Positions 53,709 through 62,606 of a stretch of 64,000 bases of DNA are shown here, in pieces; the first letter of the stretch is position 1, and every line of letters begins with the position of its first letter. The DNA is taken from NCBI RefSeq assembly GCF_002900365.1, contig NZ_CP025979.1:3968001-4032000 (forward strand). Direction: 5' to 3'. Below the pieces are notes generated by a model, which saw nothing but the letters and a program-made list of their open reading frames with translations, made no database searches and was not told the origin of the DNA. The stretch is from Escherichia marmotae (lineage in GTDB: Bacteria; Pseudomonadota; Gammaproteobacteria; Enterobacterales; Enterobacteriaceae). Both the position numbers and the translations under genes were made by a program.

Positions 53709-55568
53709 ATGAGCAAAGGAACGACCAGCCAGGATGCCCCGTTCGGGACATTATTGGGCTACGCCCCCGGTGGTGTAGCAATCTACTCTTCAGATTACAG
53801 TTCTCTCGATCCGCAGGAATACGAAGATGACGCCGTATTCCGTAGCTATATCGACGATGAATATATGGGCCACAAATGGCAATGTGTTGAATTTGCTCGC
53901 CGTTTTCTCTTTTTGAATTACGGTGTGGTCTTCACCGATGTGGGCATGGCGTGGGAGATTTTCTCATTGCGCTTCCTGCGTGAAGTGGTTAACGACAACA
54001 TCCTGCCATTGCAGGCATTTCCTAACGGCTCGCCGCGTGCACCGGTCGCAGGAGCGCTTCTTATTTGGGATAAGGGCGGTGAATTTAAAGACACCGGCCA
54101 TGTCGCCATCATTACCCAATTACGCGGCAATAAAGTCCGTATTGCGGAACAGAACGTGATTCATTCTCCATTGCCGCAAGGGCAACAGTGGACGCGTGAG
54201 CTGGAAATGGTGGTCGAAAACGGCTGCTATACCCTGAAAGACACCTTCGATGACACCACCATCCTGGGCTGGATGATCCAGACAGAAGATACCGAACACA
54301 GTTTACCGCAGCCGGAAATTGCAGGTGATTTGTTGAAAATCAGCGGGGCGCGGCTGGAAAACAAAGGCCAGTTTGACGGCAAATGGCTGGATGAAAAAGA
54401 TCCGCTACAAAACGCCTACGTGCAGGCGAACGGTCAAGTGATCAATCAGGATCCGTATCATTATTACACCATTACCGAGAGTGCCGAGCAGGAGCTGATT
54501 AAAGCCACCAACGAGCTGCACCTGATGTATCTCCACGCCACCGACAAGGTGCTGAAAGATGACAATCTGCTGGCGCTGTTCGACATTCCGAAAATCCTCT
54601 GGCCGCGTTTGCGTCTCTCCTGGCAGCGTCGCCGTCACCATATGATCACCGGTCGTATGGATTTCTGCATGGATGAGCGCGGCTTGAAAGTCTATGAATA
54701 TAACGCCGATTCTGCCTCCTGTCATACTGAAGCGGGCTTGATCCTCGAACGTTGGGCGGAGCAAGGCTATAAAGGCAACGGCTTCAATCCGGCTGAAGGG
54801 CTGATTAACGAACTGGCTGGTGCCTGGAAACACAGTCGTGCACGTCCGTTTGTCCATATCATGCAGGACAAAGATATCGAGGAGAACTATCACGCGCAGT
54901 TTATGGAGCAGGCGCTGCAACAGGCGGGCTTTGAAACGCGTATCTTGCGCGGGTTAGACGAGCTGCGCTGGGATGCTGCCGGGCAACTGATTGATGGGGA
55001 AGGGAGACTGGTTAACTGCGTGTGGAAAACATGGGCATGGGAAACCGCGTTTGATCAGATTCGCGAAGTCAGCGACCGTGAGTTTGCTGCGGTGCCGATC
55101 CGTACCGGCCATCCGCAAAATGAAGTGCGCCTGATAGACGTTCTGCTGCGTCCGGAAGTACTGGTCTTTGAGCCGCTGTGGACGGTGATCCCTGGCAACA
55201 AAGCGATTCTGCCGATCCTCTGGTCGTTGTTCCCGCACCATCGCTACCTGCTGGATACCGATTTCACCGTTAATGATGAGCTGGTGAAAACCGGTTACGC
55301 CGTGAAGCCGATTGCCGGTCGCTGTGGCAGCAATATCGACCTCGTCAGCCATCATGAAGAGGTGTTGGACAAAACCAGCGGTAAATTTGCCGAGCAGAAA
55401 AACATTTACCAGCAGTTGTGGTGTCTGCCAAAAGTGGACGGTAAATACATTCAGGTATGTACCTTCACTGTTGGCGGTAACTACGGTGGGACTTGCTTGC
55501 GCGGAGATGAATCACTGGTCATCAAGAAAGAGAGTGATATTGAACCGTTAATTGTGGTGAAAGAGTAA
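53709..55568 (+). CDS. gss: Gss (GspSA), bifunctional glutathionylspermidine amidase/synthetase
   Basis: 619-residue cytosolic enzyme that makes and hydrolyses glutathionylspermidine. The N-terminal CHAP/NlpC-type amidase (about 1-195) has catalytic Cys59 in KWQCVEFA and His131 in DTGHVAII. The C-terminal ATP-grasp synthetase (about 205-619) shows RMDFCMDERG, YEYNADSASCHTE, and YAVKPIAGRCGSNI near 535. The start at the second codon of GTGATG gives the standard length. It is homologous to YgiC at 5612, which lacks the amidase half. A hairpin follows. Confidence 0.96.
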   Translation: MSKGTTSQDAPFGTLLGYAPGGVAIYSSDYSSLDPQEYEDDAVFRSYIDDEYMGHKWQCVEFARRFLFLNYGVVFTDVGMAWEIFSLRFLREVVNDNILPLQAFPNGSPRAPVAGALLIWDKGGEFKDTGHVAIITQLRGNKVRIAEQNVIHSPLPQGQQWTRELEMVVENGCYTLKDTFDDTTILGWMIQTEDTEHSLPQPEIAGDLLKISGARLENKGQFDGKWLDEKDPLQNAYVQANGQVINQDPYHYYTITESAEQELIKATNELHLMYLHATDKVLKDDNLLALFDIPKILWPRLRLSWQRRRHHMITGRMDFCMDERGLKVYEYNADSASCHTEAGLILERWAEQGYKGNGFNPAEGLINELAGAWKHSRARPFVHIMQDKDIEENYHAQFMEQALQQAGFETRILRGLDELRWDAAGQLIDGEGRLVNCVWKTWAWETAFDQIREVSDREFAAVPIRTGHPQNEVRLIDVLLRPEVLVFEPLWTVIPGNKAILPILWSLFPHHRYLLDTDFTVNDELVKTGYAVKPIAGRCGSNIDLVSHHEEVLDKTSGKFAEQKNIYQQLWCLPKVDGKYIQVCTFTVGGNYGGTCLRGDESLVIKKESDIEPLIVVKE

Positions 55569-55585
55569 TAAACTTTGCCATAAAC

Positions 55586-55626
55586 CGCACTGATTATGGA
55601 AATAACCAGTGCGGAAAATTGTTTGT
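55586..55626 (+). terminator. Terminator after gss
   Basis: CCGCACTG and CAGTGCGG form perfect 8-bp arms around 14 bases, followed by AAAATTGTTTGTG. It lies 17 bases past the gss stop. The following 240 bases to pitB are AT-rich, must contain the pitB promoter, and show no other gene. Confidence 0.7.
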
Positions 55627-55869
55627 GTAATAATCAAAACATTTATCGGGTGGATTTATTTAGATTAATAAATTCATAATATAAATATATTAGGGGTTGA
55701 AATTCTTTGTCATGAATTCTTTCCGTGATTTCTGAATGGTGACTTATTCCCTGATCCTAAAGAAATAACATTGTTTTTATCACTAAAAAGCGATATTTCA
55801 CTTTGCCCATGCCATTAAAGTCACTGATAATGCGTTCGTTCGTAAATTCAAAATGGCGTAATCTAATAT

Positions 55870-57369
55870 ATGCTAAATTTATTTGTTGGCCTTGATGTAT
55901 ATACGGGGCTTTTGTTATTACTTGCTCTGGCGTTTGTGTTGTTCTATGAAGCAATTAATGGTTTTCATGACACAGCGAATGCGGTCGCAACCGTTATTTA
56001 TACCCGTGCCATGCAGCCACAACTTGCTGTGGTGATGGCAGCATTTTTTAACTTTTTTGGTGTATTGCTTGGCGGACTTAGCGTCGCCTATGCCATCGTC
56101 CATATGTTGCCAACCGATTTGTTGCTGAATATGGGGTCAACTCATGGTCTGGCGATGGTCTTTTCCATGCTGCTGGCGGCGATTATCTGGAATCTGGGAA
56201 CATGGTTCTTTGGTTTACCGGCCTCCAGTTCGCACACCTTGATTGGCGCTATTATCGGCATTGGTTTAACCAACGCGCTGTTAACCGGCTCATCGGTGAT
56301 GGATGCGTTAAACCTGCGTGAAGTGACCAAGATTTTCTCCTCGCTGATTGTCTCCCCTATCGTCGGTCTTGTCATTGCGGGAGGGTTGATTTTCCTGCTG
56401 CGCCGTTTCTGGAGCGGAACGAAAAAGCGTGACCGTATTCACCGCATTCCTGAAGATCGCAAAAAGAAAAAAGGTAAACGTAAGCCGCCATTCTGGACGC
56501 GCATTGCACTGATTGTTTCCGCTGCGGGCGTAGCGTTTTCGCACGGCGCGAACGACGGACAGAAAGGGATCGGCCTGGTGATGCTGGTTCTGGTGGGGAT
56601 TGCGCCCGCCGGGTTTGTCGTCAATATGAATGCTTCCGGCTATGAAATTACCCGTACTCGCGATGCAGTGACCAACTTCGAACACTATCTGCAACAGCAT
56701 CCGGAACTGCCGCAGAAATTGATTGCGATGGAACCCCCGTTGCCTGCGGCATCAACTGAAGGCACGCAAGCGACGGAGTTCCACTGTCATCCAGCAAATA
56801 CTTTTGATGCGATTGCTCGTGTCAAAACGATGCTGCCGGGCAATATGGAAAGCTACGAGCCGTTAAACGTAAGTCAACGCAGTCAGTTGCGGCGCATTAT
56901 GCTTTGCATCTCTGATACTTCCGCGAAACTGGCGAAACTGCCAGGCGTTAGCAAAGAAGACCAGAACCTGCTGAAAAAACTGCGCAGCGATATGTTAAGC
57001 ACTATTGAGTACGCTCCGGTGTGGATTATCATGGCGGTAGCACTGGCGCTCGGTATCGGCACCATGATTGGCTGGCGTCGTGTGGCGATGACCATCGGTG
57101 AGAAAATTGGTAAGCGTGGCATGACGTATGCGTAAGGCATGGCGGCGCAAATGACGGCGGCAGTGTCTATCGGTCTTGCCAGTTACATCGGTATGCCTGT
57201 TTCCACAACGCACGTACTCTCTTCTGCGGTGGCGGGGACGATGGTAGTGGATGGCGGTGGGTTACAGCGTAAAACGGTAACCAGTATCCTGATGGCATGG
57301 GTGTTTACCTTACCGGCGGCAATTTTTCTGTCTGGTAGTCTGTACTGGATAGCATTGCAGCTTATTTAA
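55870..57369 (+). pseudogene. pitB: pitB, low-affinity phosphate transporter interrupted by a nonsense codon
   Basis: Metal-phosphate:H+ symporter of the PiT family. The frame 55870-57369 would encode 499 residues, exactly the PitB length, except that codon 422 is TAA (57133-57135). The expected residue is Gln (CAA) in MTYAQGMAAQMTAAV, so a single C-to-T change explains it. The upstream part holds the first PiT signature (FHDTANAVATV near residue 35) and the central loop. The lost part holds the second-repeat end (GLASYIGMPVSTTHVLSSAV) with essential membrane helices. A restart at ATG 57139 would make only 76 residues. Truncation by the last 77 residues very probably abolishes transport. Confidence 0.92.
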
Positions 57370-57375
57370 CCTTCC

Positions 57376-57410
57376 TGATAATGCCCGCTCCCTGCGATCG
57401 GGCATTATCA
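57376..57410. terminator. Bidirectional hairpin between pitB and yghT
   Basis: TGATAATGCCCG at 57376-57387 pairs perfectly with CGGGCATTATCA at 57399-57410. It lies between the convergent pitB and yghT stops. Confidence 0.75.
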
Positions 57411-57417
57411 CTTCTGA

Positions 57418-58110
57418 CTAGTGATAACCTCGTGCCGTCATAAAATCCCTAATCGCTTTTTCCGCATCAATCAGCACCTGCTCCAGCGGCTGATTGGCAT
57501 CGATATCAACCAGTTGTGCACCGCCAAAGGTTAACTGCGGCGTTATGGCTATCTTCCTTTCCAGCGATTCCCTTTTGTGGTCGGGTTTACGCGCGCAGGC
57601 AACGTCCAGATCGACATTGAGTTTGATGACCAGATCAGGCTTATGGCTAGCCATCCAGTGAAACGCCTTACGTTCCTGACTTGCCAGCCATGAGACAAAA
57701 CGACCGCCTTCAACGTTAGGCGGGAACACCGTACCATCGTAAGCGCCAGGAATTTGGTCTTGCGGATAACGGTCGGTTAAAACAATTAACCCGCGACGAC
57801 GACAGGCAAGCATATGGCGAAAGCGTAGTAAGCGACGGGCGACAAATGCTGTAATTACCAGCGCCGGAACGGGACCCGGTAATTTTTTCGCCGTTTTCAC
57901 TTTATTGCGTTCAATAGATTTATTAAGTGATTTCCCCATTAAGGGCAATTTGACTACTGCTCGCCCCACATTCCCTGCTTGTTTCCCGAGATGAACTCTT
58001 TCTGCGGCACCATATTTTTCGACAACGGTAATGAGATGTTCACACACCGTTGACTTGCCTGAACCATCACTGCCGATAACGGCAATTAACGGAGAGGTTA
58101 TTGATTGCAT
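57418..58110 (-). CDS. yghT: YghT, P-loop kinase-like protein
   Basis: 230-residue cytosolic P-loop protein with thymidylate-kinase-like features. Walker A is GSDGSGKST at residues 13-21. A second motif TDRYPQDQIPGAYDG lies near 122, and a lid-like RKPDHKRESLERKIA near 184, with Arg and Lys residues suited to phosphoryl transfer. The same three motifs occur in YghS and YghR, so the three genes are paralogues. yghT is divergent from yghS over 173 bases and may be a separate unit. Substrate and reaction are unknown; the fold assignment is inference from motifs. Confidence 0.88.
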   Translation of the reverse strand: MQSITSPLIAVIGSDGSGKSTVCEHLITVVEKYGAAERVHLGKQAGNVGRAVVKLPLMGKSLNKSIERNKVKTAKKLPGPVPALVITAFVARRLLRFRHMLACRRRGLIVLTDRYPQDQIPGAYDGTVFPPNVEGGRFVSWLASQERKAFHWMASHKPDLVIKLNVDLDVACARKPDHKRESLERKIAITPQLTFGGAQLVDIDANQPLEQVLIDAEKAIRDFMTARGYH

Positions 58111-58283
58111 GAATATATCCTTAAATTTAAATATCCACCCAAAATATTTATTTGGTTAATATGTTTTTATGAAAGCGTAATTCAGGGTAATACCACAATT
58201 AACCATTGTCACAATAAGGTTGAACGGATATTCTGAGCACGGACCACGTAATATTCAATACATTATTTGCTGCCGGGTTTTTC

Positions 58284-58997
58284 GTGAATCAACGTAATAT
58301 GTCAATAATTAATTCCACGCCAGTGCGCGTTATTGCCATTGTGGGATGTGATGGTTCGGGTAAATCGACCCTCACGGCAAGCCTGGTGAATGAACTGGCA
58401 GCAAAAATGCCAACAGAACACATTTATCTCGGGCAATCGTCCGGGCGAATTGGTGAGTGGATTTCACAGCTCCCCATTATTGGTGCACCTTTTGGCCGTT
58501 ATTTGCGAGGCAAAGCGGCACATGTGCATGAAAAGCCTTCAACGCCGCCCGGTAATATTACCGCGCTGGTTATTTATTTGCTTTCTTGCTGGCGGGCGTA
58601 CAAGTTTCGCAAAATGTTGCGCAAAAGCCAGCAAGGCTATCTGCTCATTACAGATCGCTACCCGCAGGTTGAAGTGCCGGGTTTTCGCTTTGATGGCCCG
58701 CAACTGGCAAAAACTACTGGCGGTAACGGCTGGATAAAAATGTTAAGGCAGCGCGAACTGAAACTATACCAGTGGATGGCGTCTTATTTACCTGTGTTAT
58801 TGATTCGTCTTGCTATTGATGAACAGACGGCGTTTTCGCGTAAGCCCGACCATCAACTGGCGGCGTTACAGGAAAAAATCGCCGTCACGCCACAACTGAC
58901 GTTCAATGGCGCAAAGATCCTTGAACTGGATGGGCGGCAACCCGCCGATGAAGTCCTGCAAGTGTCACTACGCTCAATTCACGCCGCGCTTTCCTGA
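58284..58997 (+). CDS. yghS: YghS, P-loop kinase-like protein
   Basis: 237-residue paralogue of YghT and YghR. Walker A is GCDGSGKST at residues 21-29; the shared motifs TDRYPQVEVPGFRFDG near 129 and RKPDHQLAALQEKIA near 191 follow. The start is GTG at 58284; an ATG five codons later (58299) is also possible, but GTG agrees with the E. coli length. It heads the rightward run yghS-yghR-yghQ and four further genes, with yghR 31 bases downstream. No membrane segment or signal. The acceptor it might phosphorylate is unknown. Confidence 0.88.
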   Translation: MNQRNMSIINSTPVRVIAIVGCDGSGKSTLTASLVNELAAKMPTEHIYLGQSSGRIGEWISQLPIIGAPFGRYLRGKAAHVHEKPSTPPGNITALVIYLLSCWRAYKFRKMLRKSQQGYLLITDRYPQVEVPGFRFDGPQLAKTTGGNGWIKMLRQRELKLYQWMASYLPVLLIRLAIDEQTAFSRKPDHQLAALQEKIAVTPQLTFNGAKILELDGRQPADEVLQVSLRSIHAALS

Positions 58998-59028
58998 TCA
59001 CCAAAATGGATAAGGGATGATTTAACGA

Positions 59029-59787
59029 ATGGATGCACTACACACGCAAACTGCTAATAGTACAACTGCGCCGCAGCCCAACTACATTCCAGGGCTGATT
59101 GCGGTGGTCGGGTGTGATGGCACGGGGAAATCCACGCTGACCACCGATCTGGTGAAATCACTGCAACAGCACTGGCAAACCGAGCGCCGCTATCTGGGGC
59201 TGCTCTCGGGCGAAGACGGCGACAAAATTAAACGCTTACCGTTTGTTGGTGTCTGGCTGGAGCGGAGACTGGCGGCAAAATCCTCCAAAACCCAAAGTAT
59301 GAAAACCCAATCTCCGGCGCTTTGGGCGGCGGCGATTATGTACGGCTTTTCGCTGCGAAGAATGGCAAATCTGCGCAAAGTTCAGCGACTGGCGCAAAGT
59401 GGTGTTCTGGTGGTCAGCGATCGCTTTCCGCAGGCTGAAATTTCCGGTTTCTATTATGACGGTCCTGGGATTGGCGTCGAACGTGCGGCCGGGAAAATCA
59501 ACATGTTCCTGGCGCAGCGTGAGCGGCAGTTATACCAACAAATGGCGCAATATCGCCCGGAATTAATCATTCGTCTGGGTATTGATATTGATACTGCTAT
59601 CTCCCGCAAGCCTGACCATGACTATGCCGAGTTGCAGGACAAAATCGGTGTCATGTCGAAGATTGGCTATAACGGCACAAAAATTCTTGAGATTGATTCC
59701 AGAGCGCCCTACAGCGAAGTGCTGGAACAGGCACAGAAAGCGGTTTCTCTGGTTGCCATCGTTTCTGACCGCCGACGTTTAACTTAA
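59029..59787 (+). CDS. yghR: YghR, P-loop kinase-like protein
   Basis: 252-residue member of the YghR/S/T group. Walker A is GCDGTGKST at residues 28-36, followed by SDRFPQAEISGFYYDG near 140 and RKPDHDYAELQDKIG near 200. The first 20 residues (ALHTQTANSTTAPQ) are polar and absent from its paralogues. It lies 31 bases after yghS and 45 before yghQ, on the same strand. Function is unknown. Three co-located but divergent copies suggest three related acceptors or a hetero-oligomer rather than simple redundancy. Confidence 0.88.
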   Translation: MDALHTQTANSTTAPQPNYIPGLIAVVGCDGTGKSTLTTDLVKSLQQHWQTERRYLGLLSGEDGDKIKRLPFVGVWLERRLAAKSSKTQSMKTQSPALWAAAIMYGFSLRRMANLRKVQRLAQSGVLVVSDRFPQAEISGFYYDGPGIGVERAAGKINMFLAQRERQLYQQMAQYRPELIIRLGIDIDTAISRKPDHDYAELQDKIGVMSKIGYNGTKILEIDSRAPYSEVLEQAQKAVSLVAIVSDRRRLT

Positions 59788-59832
59788 GGCTGGCGGGCTG
59801 TTTTTCATTTTCAACGATAAGGTCTGGCTGAA

Positions 59833-61183
59833 TTGGCGGGTTTTAACATCAAACATTGGTTTGCAGATGGCGCATTTCGCACCATTATTCGCAATAGCGC
59901 CTGGTTAGGCTCCAGCAATGTCGTGAGCGCTTTGCTGGGTTTACTGGCGCTTTCATGCGCAGGGAAAGGGATGACGCCAGCCATGTTTGGCGTACTGGTG
60001 ATTGTGCAATCGTATGCCAAGTCGATCAGTGATTTTATTAAGTTTCAGACATGGCAGTTGGTAGTGCAGTATGGCACGCCAGCCTTAACCAATAATAATC
60101 CCCAACAATTTCGCAATGTTGTCTCTTTTTCCTTTTCGCTGGATATCGTCAGTGGTGCGGTGGCGATTGTCGGCGGCATTGCCTTGCTGCCATTTCTTTC
60201 TCACTCGTTAGGTCTGGATGAGCAAAGTTTTTGGCTGGCGGCGCTCTATTGCACGCTTATCCCCTCAATGGCTTCCTCCACGCCGACCGGCATTTTGCGC
60301 GCAGTGGATCGCTTCGACTTAATTGCGGTGCAGCAGGCGACGAAACCTTTTCTGCGTGCGGCGGGAAGCGTCATTGCCTGGTATTTTGACTTTGGTTTTG
60401 CGGGCTTCGTGATCGCCTGGTACGCCTCGAATCTGGTTGGTGGCACGATGTACTGGTGGTTTGCTGCGCGTGAACTGCGTCGTAGAAATATCCATAACGC
60501 CTTCAAATTAAATCTGTTTGAGTCTGCCAGACACATTAAAGGCGCGTGGAGTTTTGTCTGGTCAACCAACATTGCTCACTCCATCTGGTCGGCGCGTAAC
60601 TCGTGCAGCACGGTGCTGGTGGGGATCGTGTTAGGGCCAGCGGCCGCCGGATTATTTAAAATCGCTATGACATTCTTTGACGCTGCCGGAACGCCCGCCA
60701 GTTTGCTGGGTAAGAGCTTTTACCCTGAAGTGATGCGTTTAGATCCTCGAACCACCAGACCGTGGTTGTTAGGCGTGAAGTCCGGCTTGCTGGCGGGCGG
60801 GATCGGCATTCTGGTTGCGCTTGCGGTGTTGATCGTTGGTAAGCCACTTATTTCGCTGGTGTTTGGCGTTAAATATCTCGAAGCATATGACCTGATTCAG
60901 GTCATGTTGGGCGCGATTGTTATTTCGATGCTGGGTTTCCCGCAGGAATCATTGCTGCTGATGGCGGGGAAACAACGCGCTTTTCTCGTGGCGCAAACCA
61001 TCGTCTTCAATCGGCTACATCGTGTTGCTGTTCATGTCCTGCCATCTGTTTGGTGTGCTGGGGGCGGCGTTTGCCTATTTCGGCGGTCAATGTCTGGATG
61101 TGGCGCTCTCATTAATTCCGACCTTAAAGGCGTTTTTTCAGCGCCATTCATTGCGTTATAACGCAGCCGGAGAGAAATCCTGA
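59833..61183 (+). pseudogene. yghQ: yghQ, MATE/Wzx-like flippase-type membrane protein with an apparent frameshift
   Basis: Multi-spanning inner-membrane protein resembling polysaccharide flippases (Wzx/MATE superfamily), with about 12 hydrophobic segments from TTG at 59833 (MAGFNIKHWFADGAF, first helix SNVVSALLGLLALSCAG). The frame is normal to AQTIV near base 61005. It then reads arginine-rich nonsense to a stop at 61161. The next frame continues a normal helix (IGYIVLLFMSCHLFGVLGAAFAY, seen in parts) and ends KS at a TGA overlapping the next gene start. One extra base, probably T in GTCTTCAATCGG near 61006, explains this. Corrected length is 449 residues. Loss of the last helices would probably impair function; a sequencing error is possible. 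Confidence 0.8.
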
Positions 61184-62007
61184 TGATGAGAAAATATTTC
61201 CCGCTTGAGGCGAGCGAGCGTTTATTTATTGCGGTTGAGGAAGATGATGTTATTGATGAGTGGGTCAGTTTACCATCGACAATTGCTTTGCGTTGTACTG
61301 CTGAAATCATTCAGGATAACTATGCGTTATGTCTGCAATTCTGGCTGAATGGTGTTAATCGTCAGGAGTTACTGCATTTAATCCGCAAACAGTCCAAAGG
61401 TGAGGAGCTTACGTCTGACGAGCGCAAACAGTTTAAATACATGCGGGCGCGCTACAAGCATTTACGTTTTGCCCAACGGTTGTATTTAAAAAAACACCGG
61501 GCGGGATTCTTATTCGGCAAAACGACGGTTTTTCTTGGGCGTTTTCAGGACGGTTTTCGTAACGGTAAGAAAAATATCGTGTCGTATTACGGAAACTTGT
61601 TACGTATTTATTTAAGCCCTCTTGTATGGTGGCTGGTGAGTTATTTATTACGCCATAGCCAGTTAGAAAGCGTGAACGGCTTTATCGCTTATCGCCAGAA
61701 GCAAATGCACATTCTGAAGGAGATTGTTGCCAAACCACAGCTTACAGGCAGGGAATTTCATGATGTGCGAAAAATCATCAGCCAGCAGGTTTCTTATTAC
61801 GACACGTTAAGATCGCTTGATCCTGAAAATAAAGAGGCGTTGCAGATTTCCCGCTTTCTCGCAGCCATTAATGGCCTGATGGGAGATAAGCACGACGACA
61901 TGGTGGCGGACGATATGGAAAATCGCCAGTCGTATGATGCACCAGTGGCACTCGATAGCGATATTCGCCAGCGTTTAGAACTGCTGATTTCGCGTTTTCC
62001 GCTATAA
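61183..62007 (+). CDS. Unknown protein with a CHAD-like C-terminal half
   Basis: 274-residue protein, starting at ATG 61183 that overlaps the frame-corrected yghQ stop (TGATG). The N-terminal 60 residues are mixed. A basic helical region (RARYKHLRFAQRLYLKKHR near 88-106) and a hydrophobic stretch (LSPLVWWLVSYLL near 144-156) follow. The second half resembles CHAD domains, which bind polyphosphate: a His-containing helix FHDVRKIIS at 192-200 and a later MGDKHDDMV at 233-241. The CHAD assignment is a weak pattern match. Not recalled from K-12 at this place. The hydrophobic stretch may make it membrane-associated. Confidence 0.7.
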   Translation: MMRKYFPLEASERLFIAVEEDDVIDEWVSLPSTIALRCTAEIIQDNYALCLQFWLNGVNRQELLHLIRKQSKGEELTSDERKQFKYMRARYKHLRFAQRLYLKKHRAGFLFGKTTVFLGRFQDGFRNGKKNIVSYYGNLLRIYLSPLVWWLVSYLLRHSQLESVNGFIAYRQKQMHILKEIVAKPQLTGREFHDVRKIISQQVSYYDTLRSLDPENKEALQISRFLAAINGLMGDKHDDMVADDMENRQSYDAPVALDSDIRQRLELLISRFPL

Positions 62008-62015
62008 CCGGGGTA

Positions 62016-62576
62016 ATGATGTTATCTCGTTTGATTGTCGCACTGATTATCATGCTCTTATTACCTGGTGCGCAGGCACACAATTTCGTCACAGGAAAAC
62101 CGGTTCCCCCTGTTTATATCCAGGAAGGCGGTGAGTTGCTGCTTAATAACGAAGAGATTCACTACCAAAAGTGGAATAGCACGCAACTGGCGGGAAAAGT
62201 TCGTATTATCCAGTATATTGCCGGGCGAAAGTCGGCAAAGAAAAAGAACTCATTGCTAATCAAAGCAGTAGAAATAGCAAATTTTCCTCAGGATCGTTTT
62301 CAGCCCACCACCATAGTGAACACCGATGATGCCATCTTTGGCACCGGTTATTTCGTGGCAGGTAAAATTGAAAAAAATAAACGCCGCTATCCGTGGGCGC
62401 AATTTGTTATTGACGCCAATGGTCTGGGACGTCTTGCCTGGCAACTGCCGGAGCAGAGTTCAACCATTCTGGTGCTGAATAAATACGGGCAAATCCAGTG
62501 GGCAAAGGACGGTAGCCTGGTGCCGGAAGAAGTAGATCATGTTATTGCGTTGGCACATAAGCTGATCAATGAATAA
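62016..62576 (+). CDS. YtfJ-family periplasmic protein (paralogue of YtfJ)
   Basis: 186-residue secreted protein. A signal peptide (about residues 1-21, ending AQA/HN) precedes a thioredoxin-like fold of the YtfJ family (PF09695). Signature segments shared with E. coli YtfJ as recalled include GKVRIIQYIAGRKSAKKKN near 60, TTIVNTDDAIFGTGYFV near 102, and GQIQWAKDGSLVPEEV near 157. No cysteine is present anywhere, so it cannot be a thiol oxidoreductase. Start at 62016 or the adjacent ATG 62019. It lies eight bases after the CHAD-like gene and 30 before the LptF paralogue. Confidence 0.85.
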   Translation: MMLSRLIVALIIMLLLPGAQAHNFVTGKPVPPVYIQEGGELLLNNEEIHYQKWNSTQLAGKVRIIQYIAGRKSAKKKNSLLIKAVEIANFPQDRFQPTTIVNTDDAIFGTGYFVAGKIEKNKRRYPWAQFVIDANGLGRLAWQLPEQSSTILVLNKYGQIQWAKDGSLVPEEVDHVIALAHKLINE

Positions 62577-62606
62577 AAAATTCAAAGGATTGAGGGCGTT
62601 AGTGAG

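Noticed and set aside
57139..57369. Separate 76-residue membrane protein
   Set aside because: In register with the upstream pitB frame and equal to the PitB C-terminus; it is the downstream part of the broken pitB.
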